A DNA stretch of 64,000 nt from Caulobacterales bacterium (GCA_019510435.1 JAEKKJ010000010.1:186001-250000), one strand, 5' to 3'. Positions 37,785 to 48,806 are shown, counted from the stretch's first letter. The notes: a model not told the origin generated them from the sequence alone. Made by a program: numbers and translations.

Positions 37785-40037
37785 ATGAAGACGTCCGCGT
37801 CGCTGCGCGCCTGGCTCACCGCCAGCGCCTCTGTTTCCGCGTTCGCCCTCGTCCTGGCTCTGCCGAACGCCGCCGCTGCGGCGGCCGCGGCGGCGGACAA
37901 CACCGTCGGCGAAGTCATCGTCACCGCGCAGAAGAAGGCCGAGAACATCAACGACGTGCCGCTGTCGGTGACCGCGGTGCAGGGCGACAAGCTGGACGCC
38001 TTCCGCTCCTCCGGCGGCGACATCCGCGTCTTCTCGGCCCGCGTGCCCAGCCTGACGCTGGAATCCAGCTTCGGCCGCACCTTCCCGCGCCCCTACATCC
38101 GCGGGCTCGGCAACACCGACTTCGACCTCAACGCCAGCCAGCCGGTGAGCTTCGTCTACGACGACGTGGTGCTGGAGAACCCGGTGCTGAAGGGCTTCCC
38201 GCTGTTCGACATCGACCAGGTGGAAGTGCTGCGCGGGCCGCAGGGCACCCTGTTCGGCCGCAACACCCCCGCCGGCGTGCTGAAGTTCGACAGCGCCAAG
38301 CCGACCAAGGACCTGCAGGGCTACGCCTCGGCGTCCTACGCCACCTATTCGACCGTCAACCTGGAAGGCGCGGTCTCCGGCCCGATCTGGGGCGACATGC
38401 TGACCGGCCGCCTGTCGGGCCTCTACCAGCACCGCAACAACTGGGTCGACAACACCTTCACCAAGGAAAACAACGCCGCCGAGGGCTACGACCAGTTCGC
38501 CCTGCGCGGCCAGCTGATGTTCCAGCCGACGGCGGACCTCAGCGCCCTGCTGAACGTCCACTACCAGCACCTGGACGGCCAGCCGCGCCTGTTCCGCGCC
38601 AACATCATCGCCAAGGGCGGCGGCTTCGTGCCCGGCTTCGAACGCGACCAGGTCGCCCAGGACGCCCAGCCGCGCGACACCCAGAAGGTGGAGTCCTCGG
38701 GCGCCAACCTGAAGGTCAACTACGACTTCGGTGAGGGCGGCCCCGTGCTGACCTCGATCACCGCCTTCGAGCACCTGCACACCTATTCGCGGGCCGACAT
38801 CGACGGCGGCTTCGGCGCCTCGTTCGCGCCGCCCTTCGGTCCGGGCTTCATCCCGTTCCCCTCGGAAAGCGCCGACGGCATCCCGATGCTGGGCCAGTTC
38901 AGTGAGGAAGTCCGGCTGGCCGGCAAGATGGACAAGCTGGGCTACACGATCGGCGCGTTCTACTTCCGCGAGGACGTGAAGATCGACAGCTACGACTACA
39001 ACACCCTGGCCGGCGGGGCGAAGGACGGCTTCGCCTACCAGCACCAGAAGACCGAGAGCTATGCGGCCTTCGCCAACCTGGACTACCAGCTCAGCGACCC
39101 GCTGAACGTCGGCGGCGGCATCCGCTTCTCGCACGACAAGAAGGACTTCCTGGCCCAGCGCCTGGTGTCCCCCATCGGCGGCGGCTCCACGGGCGTGCTG
39201 ACCACCAGCCCGAGCTCCAGCGACGTCAGCTTCAACCTGAACGCCGGCTACAAGCTGGATGACGGGCTGAACCTCTATGCCCGGGTGGCCCGCGGCTATC
39301 GCGCCCCCTCGATCCAGGGCCGGCTCCTCTTCGGCGACACCCTCTCGGTGGCGAAGAAGGAGACCGAGATGTCATACGAGGCCGGCGTGAAGGGCAAGGT
39401 CCCGGAACTGCGCGCCCGCTTCGACGCGGACGTCTTCTACTACCGCGCCACCAACCTGCAGGTCACCGCGGTGGGCGGCGGCGCCAACTTCAACCGCCTG
39501 CTGAACGCGGCCCACGCGGAAGGCTATGGCGTGGAGTTCAACGCCGAGGCCGAGCCGATCGACCGGCTGCTGCTGACCGCCGGCTTCTCCTACAACCACA
39601 CGGAGATGAAGGACCCGAACCTGTTCACCCAGCCCTGTGGCTCGGGGTGCACGGTGCTGGATCCGGCGGGCCCGCTGGCGGGCACCGTACGCATCGACGG
39701 CAACCCGCTGCCGAACGCGCCGAAGTGGATCGCCAACTGGACGGCGGAATATTCCTACCCGCTGGCCTCGGGCGAGCTCTTCGTCTTCACCGACTGGGCC
39801 TACCGCTCGAAGATCAACTTCTTCCTCTACCAGTCGGCCGAGTACCAGGACGGCCACCTCCTGGAAGGCGGCCTGCGGGTGGGCTACCGCGCGCCGGATC
39901 GGAAGTGGGAAGTGGCCGCCTTCGGCCGCAACATCACCAACGACAAGAGCCTCGAAGGCGGTATCGACTTCAACAACCTCACCGGCTTCGTCAACGACCC
40001 CCGCACCCTGGGCGTCGAGGTGAAGACCAAGTTCTGA
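37785..40037 (+). CDS. TonB-dependent outer-membrane receptor
   Basis: 750-aa receptor. Signal peptide (about 1-30) ends in an Ala-rich NAAAAAAAAADN stretch. The plug (about 40-170) contains GEVIVTAQKKAENINDVPLS, RPYIRGLGNTDFDLNASQPV and VEVLRGPQGTLFGRNTPAGV; the 22-stranded barrel ends in TLGVEVKTKF. The plug sequence is of the type seen in sphingomonad/Caulobacter receptors for diverse small organics rather than a clear siderophore signature; the substrate is unknown. ATG at 37785 has GAGG 7 nt upstream. The NIT-like hybrid kinase upstream (145 bp spacer) may regulate it. Confidence 0.92.
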   Translation: MKTSASLRAWLTASASVSAFALVLALPNAAAAAAAAADNTVGEVIVTAQKKAENINDVPLSVTAVQGDKLDAFRSSGGDIRVFSARVPSLTLESSFGRTFPRPYIRGLGNTDFDLNASQPVSFVYDDVVLENPVLKGFPLFDIDQVEVLRGPQGTLFGRNTPAGVLKFDSAKPTKDLQGYASASYATYSTVNLEGAVSGPIWGDMLTGRLSGLYQHRNNWVDNTFTKENNAAEGYDQFALRGQLMFQPTADLSALLNVHYQHLDGQPRLFRANIIAKGGGFVPGFERDQVAQDAQPRDTQKVESSGANLKVNYDFGEGGPVLTSITAFEHLHTYSRADIDGGFGASFAPPFGPGFIPFPSESADGIPMLGQFSEEVRLAGKMDKLGYTIGAFYFREDVKIDSYDYNTLAGGAKDGFAYQHQKTESYAAFANLDYQLSDPLNVGGGIRFSHDKKDFLAQRLVSPIGGGSTGVLTTSPSSSDVSFNLNAGYKLDDGLNLYARVARGYRAPSIQGRLLFGDTLSVAKKETEMSYEAGVKGKVPELRARFDADVFYYRATNLQVTAVGGGANFNRLLNAAHAEGYGVEFNAEAEPIDRLLLTAGFSYNHTEMKDPNLFTQPCGSGCTVLDPAGPLAGTVRIDGNPLPNAPKWIANWTAEYSYPLASGELFVFTDWAYRSKINFFLYQSAEYQDGHLLEGGLRVGYRAPDRKWEVAAFGRNITNDKSLEGGIDFNNLTGFVNDPRTLGVEVKTKF

Positions 40038-40114
40038 TCGCGCTTGGGGCCGTCGTCTTCCGTGTGGAGGCGGCGGCCCGTTGCGACCTTTCGGGGCGCG
40101 TCAGCGTCCCAAGA

Positions 40115-40257
40115 ATTTGTCCACGAACCACACGAAAAACACCAACGGGCCCGTGCGGCCGCGAAGCGGCGATTCAAGACGGCGACGCCGGAGGTCTAAT
40201 CGGGGCTTCGCCCCCTGCAGGACCTGTTCGTGTTTTTCGTGTGGTTCGTGGACAAAT
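40115..40257. repeat. TIR repeat element, copy C (intact)
   Basis: 35-bp terminal inverted repeats, 40115-40149 and 40223-40257, match at 33 of 35 positions and begin ATTTGTCCACGAACCACACG. The inside carries the hairpin GGGGCTTCGCCCC. It is in reverse orientation relative to copies at 14764-15100. The 143-bp element is non-coding. It lies between the TonB receptor and recQ stops, i.e. between convergent genes. Confidence 0.85.
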
Positions 40258-40304
40258 AGACGGAGCCTGCAGCGCGCACGGCCTGACCGCAGAAGGCGCT
40301 GCTG

Positions 40305-42161
<1,857 letters not shown>

Positions 42162-42240
42162 GCCCCGCTTATGCGGCCGAACGCCCCTGTGCGCCATGCG
42201 GCGTTCGCGCTTTTCCCCGGGATTCGTGGGGCGCTGAAAC

Positions 42241-43281
42241 CTAGTTGACGTCCAGGCGGCTGACCGTCAGCTGCTTCGCCCAATGTGCGCCCATGCGGTT
42301 CACGAACTGCGCCGGGCGCTCGCTCAGCACGTCGGTCTCCAGCCACAGGCGCTTCAGGTGGCGCACGCGGCCGGACGCGCGGTCGTCCACATAGGCGCTC
42401 CGGCCATGCAGGACGTGGAAGTTGTTGATGAACTGCATGTCGCCAGGCTGGAAGTCCATCACCACGGAGTACTCGCCGCCCTCCGCCATGCCCTGCATCC
42501 AGGCCAGGGCCTCGATCGCCTTTTCGGTCAGGCGCGGCGCATCGGCATGGCGCTGGGAGGCCAGGATGTAGGGCCGGATCAGGCGGATGAAGAGCCGCCC
42601 GTTCAGGCGCGAGAACACCGGCATGGGGTACCAGCCGGGCTTCCCCGGCGCCTGCTCGCCCCGGTAGTCGAACGGCTGGGGCTTGTAGAGCTCCGCCGCC
42701 AGATCGGGCCGCTCGCGGACCAGGCGGTTGTGCAGGGCCACCGAGTTGCACACCGCGGAAAGCCCGCCTGAGACGCCGGTCTGCAGGCACATCAGCCCCA
42801 CCAGGTCCGAGCCGTCGCAGTGGAAGTCGAGGCCGACCTGGCCCAGTTCATTGCCCCGGGCGGTGGGGTCGTCCAGCGCCTTGCCGTGGTCGGTGACGTC
42901 GCCCAGCAGGTGGCCCTTGGCGTTCTGCGGCCACGGCCGGCCCAGGTGCATGCCGACGCCCCAATAGGCCAGGCTCATCTGGTCGTTGGTCCACCACTGG
43001 CGCGGCAGGCCGCGGATCAGCACGAAGCCGCGGCCGTCGATCAGCTCGCGCGCGATGGCCGCCAGGCGCGGGCCCAGGGTGGGCAGCGGGAACTGGTCCT
43101 TGCCGATGGCCAGGACGTCGTCAGAGATCGCGGCGGCATGGGCGACCGCGGCCTCCAGCTCAGCCACCTCGGCGGCGGAGAGGCGCTCGGTCCAGGCCGC
43201 GGGATCGGCCACATCCCGAGCGGTCCACTCGCAGGCCGTCTCGAGCACTTCGGGGACGAGTTCGGGTGTCACGGCGTTCAT
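42241..43281 (-). CDS. TauD/TfdA-like Fe(II)/2-oxoglutarate dioxygenase
   Basis: 346-aa non-heme iron oxygenase. The 2-His-1-Asp ligands are visible as VGLDFHCDGSDLVGL (HxD) and the distal His in FINNFHVLHGRSAYVDD, with a downstream Arg block RVRHLKRLWLE for 2-oxoglutarate. It follows the amidohydrolase gene by 9 nt on the same strand, so the two are an operon. The substrate is unknown: relatives hydroxylate taurine, herbicides, betaine-like compounds or amino acids. The pairing with an N-acyl-D-amino-acid deacylase suggests catabolism of an amide or modified amino acid. Confidence 0.87.
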   Translation of the reverse strand: MNAVTPELVPEVLETACEWTARDVADPAAWTERLSAAEVAELEAAVAHAAAISDDVLAIGKDQFPLPTLGPRLAAIARELIDGRGFVLIRGLPRQWWTNDQMSLAYWGVGMHLGRPWPQNAKGHLLGDVTDHGKALDDPTARGNELGQVGLDFHCDGSDLVGLMCLQTGVSGGLSAVCNSVALHNRLVRERPDLAAELYKPQPFDYRGEQAPGKPGWYPMPVFSRLNGRLFIRLIRPYILASQRHADAPRLTEKAIEALAWMQGMAEGGEYSVVMDFQPGDMQFINNFHVLHGRSAYVDDRASGRVRHLKRLWLETDVLSERPAQFVNRMGAHWAKQLTVSRLDVN

Positions 43282-43290
43282 CGCGGCCGC

Positions 43291-45027
43291 CTATTCCGCA
43301 GCCAGGGCCACAGGCGCAGCCTGGCCGCCCCGCAGCAGCCGGCCGGGCAGGGCGCCGGTGGGCGTCCCGTCGCGATAGGTCACCGCGCCCGCCACGATCG
43401 TCGCCGTATAGCCCTCCGCCCGCTGGATCAGCCGCCGCCCGCCGGTCGGCAGGTCGTAGGTCACCTGCGGCGCCAGCAGCTTGAGGTGGTCGTAGTCGAT
43501 GACATTGAGGTCCGCGCGATAGCCGGGCTGGATCACGCCACGGTCGAACAGGCCCACGGTCTCGGCCGTGTCGCGGCATTGGCCGCGGATCATGTGCTCC
43601 AGCGGAAGCTTCGGGCCGCGACTGCGGTCGCGACTCCAGAAGACCAGGTTGGTGGTGGGGAAGCTGCCATCGCAGATCATCCCGACGTGGGCGCCCCCGT
43701 CGGAGAGGCCCGGCACCACGCAGTCGTGCTGGAACATCTCGTAGACCGGGTCGAGCGTGAACTCCGGATAGTTCAGCAGCGGCAGGTAGAGGATGCCCCG
43801 CCCGTCGTCGGACAGCATGTGGTCCAGCGCCACCTCATAGGGATCGACGCCGCGGCCCGCCGCGATGGCCGCCACCGCCTGGTCCGGCGTGGGCTCATAG
43901 TCCGGCTCCTCGCCCATCAGGAACACGCGGTCCCAGAAGCGCGAGGGGCTGAGCCCGATGGCTCGCGCCGTCCCGTCCTCGGACAGCAGCTGCGCCCGGA
44001 ACGCCGGGTCGCGGAGCGCGGCGACCCGCTCGGCCAGCGGCCGGGCCTTGATCGCCTGGTAGCTGGGGTGGTGGCTGAACGGGTTCACCGTCAGCTCCAG
44101 GCCGAACAGCACCCCGACCGGGCGGCTGGCCACCTGGGCCCGGATCTGCAGGCCCTTGGTCTTGGCCCCCGACAGCCGGGCCAGGAAATCGCGCCAGCCG
44201 GCCGGGCTGCGCGGGCTCTGCACCATCGAGAACGACAGCGGCCGGCCGGACGCGCGGACGATCCGCTCCAGCATGTCGAATTCGGCCTGGGGCTCGTTGA
44301 AGTCGGAGACCACCTGCAGGACGCCCTTGCCGGCGGCGGCCATGCCCAGGGCGATGCCGGTGAGCTCATCCTCGCCGGCGGTCAGGGTGGCGATGGGCGA
44401 GCCGTCGGAGGAGCGGTGGTTCAGGGTCCGCGAGGTGCCGAAGCCGATGGCGCCGGCCTCCATCGCCCGCTTGGCGATCGCCGCCATGGCGTGGATGTCG
44501 GCCTCGGTGGCCGGCTCGCGGTCCACGCCGCGCTGGCCCATGACATAGACCCGCAGCGCCGCGTGCGGCAGCTGGCTGCCCACGTCGACGTCGAAGCGAC
44601 GGGCGTCCAGGGCGTCGAGATACTCGGGATAGCTCTCCCAATTCCACGGCAGGCCCTCGGCCAGCACGGGGAAGGGGATGTCCTCGACGCCTTCCATCAG
44701 CCGGATCAGGCGCTCGTGGTCGTCGGGGCGGCAGGGCGCGAAGCCGACCCCGCAGTTGCCCATCACCACGGTGGTGACGCCGTGCCACGACGACGGCTGC
44801 AGCCGCTCGTCCCAGGTGGCTTGGCCGTCATAGTGAGTGTGGATGTCGACGAAGCCGGGCGTCACCAGCTGGCCGCGGGCGTCGATCTCCTCGGCCCCGG
44901 CGCCGGTAAGCTTGCCCACGGCGGCGATGCGGCCGTCCCTGACGCCCACATCGGCCTCGAAGGCCGGGGCGCCGGTCCCGTCCACCACCGTCCCGCCCCG
45001 CAGGACTAGGTCGAAGGCCGTGTCCAT
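43291..45027 (-). CDS. N-acyl-D-amino-acid deacylase-type amidohydrolase
   Basis: 578-aa amidohydrolase-3 family enzyme. The metal-binding block [20 protein letters not shown] carries Hx[16 protein letters not shown] carries the bridging Cys typical of D-aminoacylases; and [18 protein letters not shown] contains the catalytic Asp. Beta-sandwich edges lie at both ends ([15 protein letters not shown] and [14 protein letters not shown]). The ATG at 45027 has GGAG 7 nt upstream. It precedes the TauD-like dioxygenase by 9 nt. It probably hydrolyses an N-acyl amino acid or related amide; stereospecificity cannot be inferred. Confidence 0.88.
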   Translation of the reverse strand: MDTAFDLVLRGGTVVDGTGAPAFEADVGVRDGRIAAVGKLTGAGAEEIDARGQLVTPGFVDIHTHYDGQATWDERLQPSSWHGVTTVVMGNCGVGFAPCRPDDHERLIRLMEGVEDIPFPVLAEGLPWNWESYPEYLDALDARRFDVDVGSQLPHAALRVYVMGQRGVDREPATEADIHAMAAIAKRAMEAGAIGFGTSRTLNHRSSDGSPIATLTAGEDELTGIALGMAAAGKGVLQVVSDFNEPQAEFDMLERIVRASGRPLSFSMVQSPRSPAGWRDFLARLSGAKTKGLQIRAQVASRPVGVLFGLELTVNPFSHHPSYQAIKARPLAERVAALRDPAFRAQLLSEDGTARAIGLSPSRFWDRVFLMGEEPDYEPTPDQAVAAIAAGRGVDPYEVALDHMLSDDGRGILYLPLLNYPEFTLDPVYEMFQHDCVVPGLSDGGAHVGMICDGSFPTTNLVFWSRDRSRGPKLPLEHMIRGQCRDTAETVGLFDRGVIQPGYRADLNVIDYDHLKLLAPQVTYDLPTGGRRLIQRAEGYTATIVAGAVTYRDGTPTGALPGRLLRGGQAAPVALAAE

Positions 45028-45169
45028 GGCGCGTCTCCCATACCGTGTTTTCCGCATTCTGCCGCCCGTGACGTGGGGTCGGTCAAGCGCGGATCGGCGG
45101 CGCGGCCGGGAACCCGAAACCTTTCAAAGGATTGGACTGCGGCTCCGGAGAAGCCGGAACGAGGAGTCC

Positions 45170-45298
45170 ATGCACGCGCGCATCGTGTTCCCGCTCGCCG
45201 CCCTGGCCGCCGCCCTTGTGGCCTTCGCCCTGCCGGGGCCTCACAAGCCGCAGGCGCATCCCGTGCCGCAGGTGCAGACGATCGATCTGAAGCCTTAA
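45170..45298 (+). CDS. small membrane/secreted peptide, 42 aa
   Basis: Short frame with GAGGAG just upstream of the ATG. The product MHARIVFPLAALAAALVAFA is a hydrophobic helix followed by a Pro/His/Gln-rich tail (PGPHKPQAHPVPQVQ). It could be a small membrane protein or a signal peptide with a very short mature part. It is divergent from the amidohydrolase gene and 54 nt before the DNA methyltransferase gene on the same strand. Family unknown; existence rests on the ribosome-binding site and codon use. Confidence 0.5.
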   Translation: MHARIVFPLAALAAALVAFALPGPHKPQAHPVPQVQTIDLKP

Positions 45299-45352
45299 GG
45301 GGGCGACTGAAGCCCTAGGACCTGCCAGCCCAAATCAGGCTAGCGTCCGCGT

Positions 45353-46474
45353 GTGGCAGGGCCGTTCAGTGTCTACGAATTCTTCGCCGGCGGGGGCATG
45401 GCCCGGCTGGGCCTCGGCGCGGGCTGGACCTGCGCCTTCGCCAACGACTTCGATCCCGTCAAGGCGGGCGCCTATCGCGCGAACTTCCCGGACGCGGCGG
45501 CGCACTTCCACGAGGGCGATGTCTGGGCGCTGGACGCCGCGGCCTTGCCGGGCAGGGCGGACCTGGCCTGGGCGTCCAGCCCCTGCCAGGACTTCAGCCT
45601 CGCCGGCGCGCGGGCGGGCCTCGGCGGCGGCCGCTCCTCGGCCTTCTTCGGCTTCTGGCGGCTGATCGAGGCCCTGGACGCGCAGGGCCGTGCGCCCCGG
45701 CTCATCGTCATCGAGAACGTCGTCGGCCTGCTCTCCTCCCACGGGGGCGCCGATTTCGCCGCCCTCGGCGCCGCGCTCGGAGCCCGCGGCTACCGCTTCG
45801 GCGCCCTGGAGATCGATGCGGCGAGCGTGCTGCCGCAGTCGCGGCCGCGGGTGTTCGTCGTCGCCGCCCGCGACGTCCCCTCGGCCCTGGTGGGCGAGAG
45901 CCCGTTCCATACCCGCGCCGTCCGCGCCGCCTACGCCAGCCTGCCCGAGCCCCTGGCCCAGCGCTGGGTGTGGTGGCGGCTGGCTGCGCCGCCGGCGCGC
46001 AACACCGACCTGGCCGCCCTGCTTGAGGCCGACGAGGCGGTCCCCTGGCACACCCCCCGCCAGACCGAGCGGCTGCTGTCGCTGATGGGCCCGCTGCACC
46101 GCGCCCGGCTCGCCATGAGCGACGGCCGCGCGGTCGGCGCCGTCTTCCGCCGCACGCGCATCGAGGATGGTCGCAAGGTCCAGCGGGCGGAGGTGCGCTT
46201 CGACGGCCTGGCCGGCTGCCTGCGCACGCCGCGCGGGGGCTCCTCGCGCCAGGCCATCGTGGTGGTGGAGGACGGGCGGGCGCGCTCGCGCCTGATGTCG
46301 CCGCGCGAGGCGGCGCGCCTGATGGGCCTGCCCGACAGCTACCGCCTGCCGCCGACCACCACGGGCGCGCTAATGGTGGCCGGGGACGGCGTCGCCGTGC
46401 CGGTGGTGCGCTGGCTGGCGCACGAACTGCTCGAGCCGCTGTTGACGCCGGCCGCGGTCATGGCGGCGGAATAG
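45353..46474 (+). CDS. DNA (cytosine-5) methyltransferase
   Basis: 373-aa C5 methyltransferase. Motif I FFAGGGMARLGLGAG (10-24) binds SAM; motif IV ASSPCQDFSLAGAR carries the catalytic Cys78; motif VI IENVVGL (120-126) carries the Glu-Asn pair; motif VIII LPQSRPRVFVVA (160-171). A target-recognition region occupies about residues 195-285, and a late block PREAARLMGLPDSYRLP precedes motif X-like VPVVRWLAHELL. GTG start at 45353. No restriction endonuclease or very-short-patch gene lies next to it, so it is a solitary methyltransferase. Target sequence unknown. Next gene is an M24 peptidase, 31 nt downstream. Confidence 0.92.
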   Translation: MAGPFSVYEFFAGGGMARLGLGAGWTCAFANDFDPVKAGAYRANFPDAAAHFHEGDVWALDAAALPGRADLAWASSPCQDFSLAGARAGLGGGRSSAFFGFWRLIEALDAQGRAPRLIVIENVVGLLSSHGGADFAALGAALGARGYRFGALEIDAASVLPQSRPRVFVVAARDVPSALVGESPFHTRAVRAAYASLPEPLAQRWVWWRLAAPPARNTDLAALLEADEAVPWHTPRQTERLLSLMGPLHRARLAMSDGRAVGAVFRRTRIEDGRKVQRAEVRFDGLAGCLRTPRGGSSRQAIVVVEDGRARSRLMSPREAARLMGLPDSYRLPPTTTGALMVAGDGVAVPVVRWLAHELLEPLLTPAAVMAAE

Positions 46475-46505
46475 CGGCCTCTCGAGGCCTCCAGGGAATG
46501 ACCGC

Positions 46506-47696
46506 ATGAACGGCGTCGGCGGATCCACCGCGGAACAGGAACTGGCGCAGCTTGGCCCCTGGCCCAGCCCCGCCCCACCCATCACCCGCGACGAGCGGCT
46601 GGCGCGCCTGGCCAAGGCGCAGGCGCTGATGACCACCGACGCCCTGGTGGTGGGGGCGGGCGCCTCCCTGCGCTATTTCACCGGCGTGGCGTGGAACGCC
46701 ACCGAGCGGCTGGTGGCCATGCTGCTGCCCAAGGCGGGCGCGCCGGTGATGATCTGTCCGCGCTTCGAAGAGGGCTCGCTCCGCGCCGCGCTGGCGGTTC
46801 CCGCGGACCTGCGCCTCTGGGAGGAACACGAGAGCCCCTTTGCCCTGTGCGCCGAGGTGCTGGCCGCATGGCGCGCGCGCTCCCTGGCCATCGACCCGGC
46901 CCTGGCCTTCGCCAGCTTCGACGGCCTGCGCGACGCCGCGCCGGGCGTGGCGATGCCGACCGCCGCCCCGGTGATCGACGGCTGCCGGATGATCAAGTCG
47001 CCGGCCGAGCTGGCCTTGATGGCCCAGGCCAAGGCCATGACCCTGGAGGTCCATCGCCGCGCCGCGCGGATCCTGCGCGAGGGGATCACGACGGGCGAGG
47101 TGCGCCGCTTCATCGACCAGGCGCACCGGGCCCTGGGCGCCGACAACGGATCGAGCTTCTGCGCCGTCCAGTTCGCCGAGGCGTCCGCCTATCCGCACGG
47201 GTTGCCGGGCGAGCAGGCCCTGAAGCGCGACGACCTGGTGCTGATCGACACCGGCTGCCAGGTCCAGGGCTACAACTCCGACATCACCCGCACCTACGTC
47301 TTCGGCCAAGCCACGCAGGAGCAGGCGCGGGTGTGGACGGTGGAAAAGCGGGCCCAGGCGGCCGCCTTCGCCGCGGTGAAGCCGGGCGTGCGGTGCGAGG
47401 ACATCGACGCGGTGGCGCGGGGCGTGCTGGCGGCGGAGGGCTTCAGCCCGGACTACGAGCTGCCGGGCCTGCCGCACCGCACGGGCCACGGTATCGGCCT
47501 GTCGATCCACGAGGCGCCCTATCTGGTGCGCGGCGACAAGACCCCGCTGCAGCCGGGCATGTGCTTCTCCAACGAGCCGATGATCGTCATCCCCGGCGCC
47601 TTCGGCGTGCGACTGGAGGACCACTTCCACGTCACCGAAGACGGCGCCGCCTGGTTCACCGAGCCCCAGCCCAGCCTGGAGAAGCCGTTCAGGTGA
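46506..47696 (+). CDS. M24-family metallopeptidase (Xaa-Pro aminopeptidase-like)
   Basis: 396-aa pita-bread-fold peptidase. The creatinase-like N-terminal domain (about 20-160) includes GASLRYFTGVAWNATERLVA. The metal ligands of the catalytic domain are visible: two Asp in LVLIDTGCQVQGYNSDITRT, His in LPHRTGHGIGLSIHE, and Glu in FSNEPMIVIPG and VRLEDHFHV. It likely removes N-terminal residues ahead of proline, or hydrolyses a dipeptide. The ATG at 46506 lies 31 nt after the methyltransferase stop, so co-transcription is possible but functionally unexplained. A 19-bp inverted repeat follows the gene. Confidence 0.92.
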   Translation: MNGVGGSTAEQELAQLGPWPSPAPPITRDERLARLAKAQALMTTDALVVGAGASLRYFTGVAWNATERLVAMLLPKAGAPVMICPRFEEGSLRAALAVPADLRLWEEHESPFALCAEVLAAWRARSLAIDPALAFASFDGLRDAAPGVAMPTAAPVIDGCRMIKSPAELALMAQAKAMTLEVHRRAARILREGITTGEVRRFIDQAHRALGADNGSSFCAVQFAEASAYPHGLPGEQALKRDDLVLIDTGCQVQGYNSDITRTYVFGQATQEQARVWTVEKRAQAAAFAAVKPGVRCEDIDAVARGVLAAEGFSPDYELPGLPHRTGHGIGLSIHEAPYLVRGDKTPLQPGMCFSNEPMIVIPGAFGVRLEDHFHVTEDGAAWFTEPQPSLEKPFR

Positions 47697-47728
47697 CCCA
47701 GTTGGCTGCGCGCAGCGCGATCCAAGAC

Positions 47729-47816
47729 AGACCGCCAAGACGCCAAGGACGCCAAAAGGCCAAGGTTCAGATGTCGGGGAGATCACGCCTTGCCGCGCTT
47801 GGCGTCTTGGCGGTCT
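47729..47816. repeat. intergenic inverted repeat (19-bp perfect arms)
   Basis: Perfect arms AGACCGCCAAGACGCCAAG (47729-47747) and its reverse complement (47798-47816), 50 nt apart. The arms themselves contain the tandem GCCAAGAC/GCCAAGGAC motif. It sits between convergent M24 peptidase and aldo/keto reductase-like genes, and may act as a bidirectional terminator or be a REP-like mobile repeat. Confidence 0.75.
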
Positions 47817-47843
47817 TCTTTCTTCAGGCCTGCGGCGGCGAAT

Positions 47844-48710
47844 TCAGGCGGCGACCCAGCTCAGGGCTTCGGGGTCGTGGATGGCCATCTCGTCCCAGTC
47901 GAGGTCCGGGGGCGGGCTCATGGCGGCGGCGATCACCGCGCTCATCTCGGCGGCGGAGCTGACGCCCACCAGCACGGCGGAGGCCTCTGGGCGGGTCAGG
48001 GCAAAGCCCAGGGCGGCCTGCAGCGGGTCGGACCGGCCCTCGGCGATCAGGCGGCGAGCGCGGGAGATGCGGCCGGCGGCCGCCTTCAGGTGGCTGGGCG
48101 CGCGGTCCGGCGGCAGGAACAGCACGCCGTTCAGGAAGATCGAGCGCAGGTGCACCTCGATCCCCAGCTCGGCGATGGTGGCCAGGGAGCCGTCCAGCAG
48201 CAGGCGCTGGTCCAGCAGCGAGGCCGGGGCCTGCACCAGGTCGGGCTTGAAGCGGCGGGCCACCCCCACCGGATCGTCGGACGCATAGACCGGAACGCCG
48301 ATGCGGCGGCAGACGCCGGCGTCCTTCATGGCCTTCAGCCGATCCCACAGCTGCGGGCCCAGGGGCGAGAAGAGGTCGGTGGCGGAGGGGGCCAGGAGGG
48401 TGTCCACGCGCTCGACGCCGAGGCGCAGCATCTGGGCGCGCAGCTCGGCCTCCACCACGTCCGGCCCGCGGTCGGGGCGGATGGCGGTGAGCGCCAGCGC
48501 GAAGGGGTTGGGTTGCGGCAGGGCCGTGCGCAGATGGGTGTCGGCAGTGACGGTCTGGCGGCCCACGTCCAGGACGCTGAGGCCCGAACGGCCGGCGATC
48601 GAAAGGATGTCGCGCGCTTCGGCTTCGCGCGGCCGACCGCGACCGCCGGGCGATTGGTCCAGCCCGAACTGGGCGGCGCCGAGGCCGAGCTTGCGGAAAG
48701 GTGCGGTCAT
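47844..48710 (-). CDS. aldo/keto reductase-like protein, catalytic residues apparently lost
   Basis: 288-aa AKR-fold protein of the group beginning LGLGAAQFGLDQS, with late blocks DLVQAPASLLDQRLLLDGSL and IEVHLRSIFLNGVLF. The catalytic tetrad is degraded by alignment by eye. The Asp of the LDxA motif remains (SVLDVGRQ), but the Tyr that normally follows in the xAYG position is absent (RQTVTADT). The Lys strand reads ALALTAIRP with no Lys, and the position of the catalytic His reads TLLAPSATD. It may be a pseudo-enzyme or a binding protein. ATG at 48710 has AAGG nearby; ATG at 48743 is an alternative. Confidence 0.8.
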   Translation of the reverse strand: MTAPFRKLGLGAAQFGLDQSPGGRGRPREAEARDILSIAGRSGLSVLDVGRQTVTADTHLRTALPQPNPFALALTAIRPDRGPDVVEAELRAQMLRLGVERVDTLLAPSATDLFSPLGPQLWDRLKAMKDAGVCRRIGVPVYASDDPVGVARRFKPDLVQAPASLLDQRLLLDGSLATIAELGIEVHLRSIFLNGVLFLPPDRAPSHLKAAAGRISRARRLIAEGRSDPLQAALGFALTRPEASAVLVGVSSAAEMSAVIAAAMSPPPDLDWDEMAIHDPEALSWVAA

Positions 48711-48806
48711 GCGGGCCTTGGTGGAATCCCTTCGAGTCGCCATCTTGCCGGCACGAAAGCTAAGAACCCGTATCCGAGCGCCGGCGTTTCGCGAGGAATC
48801 TAACTT

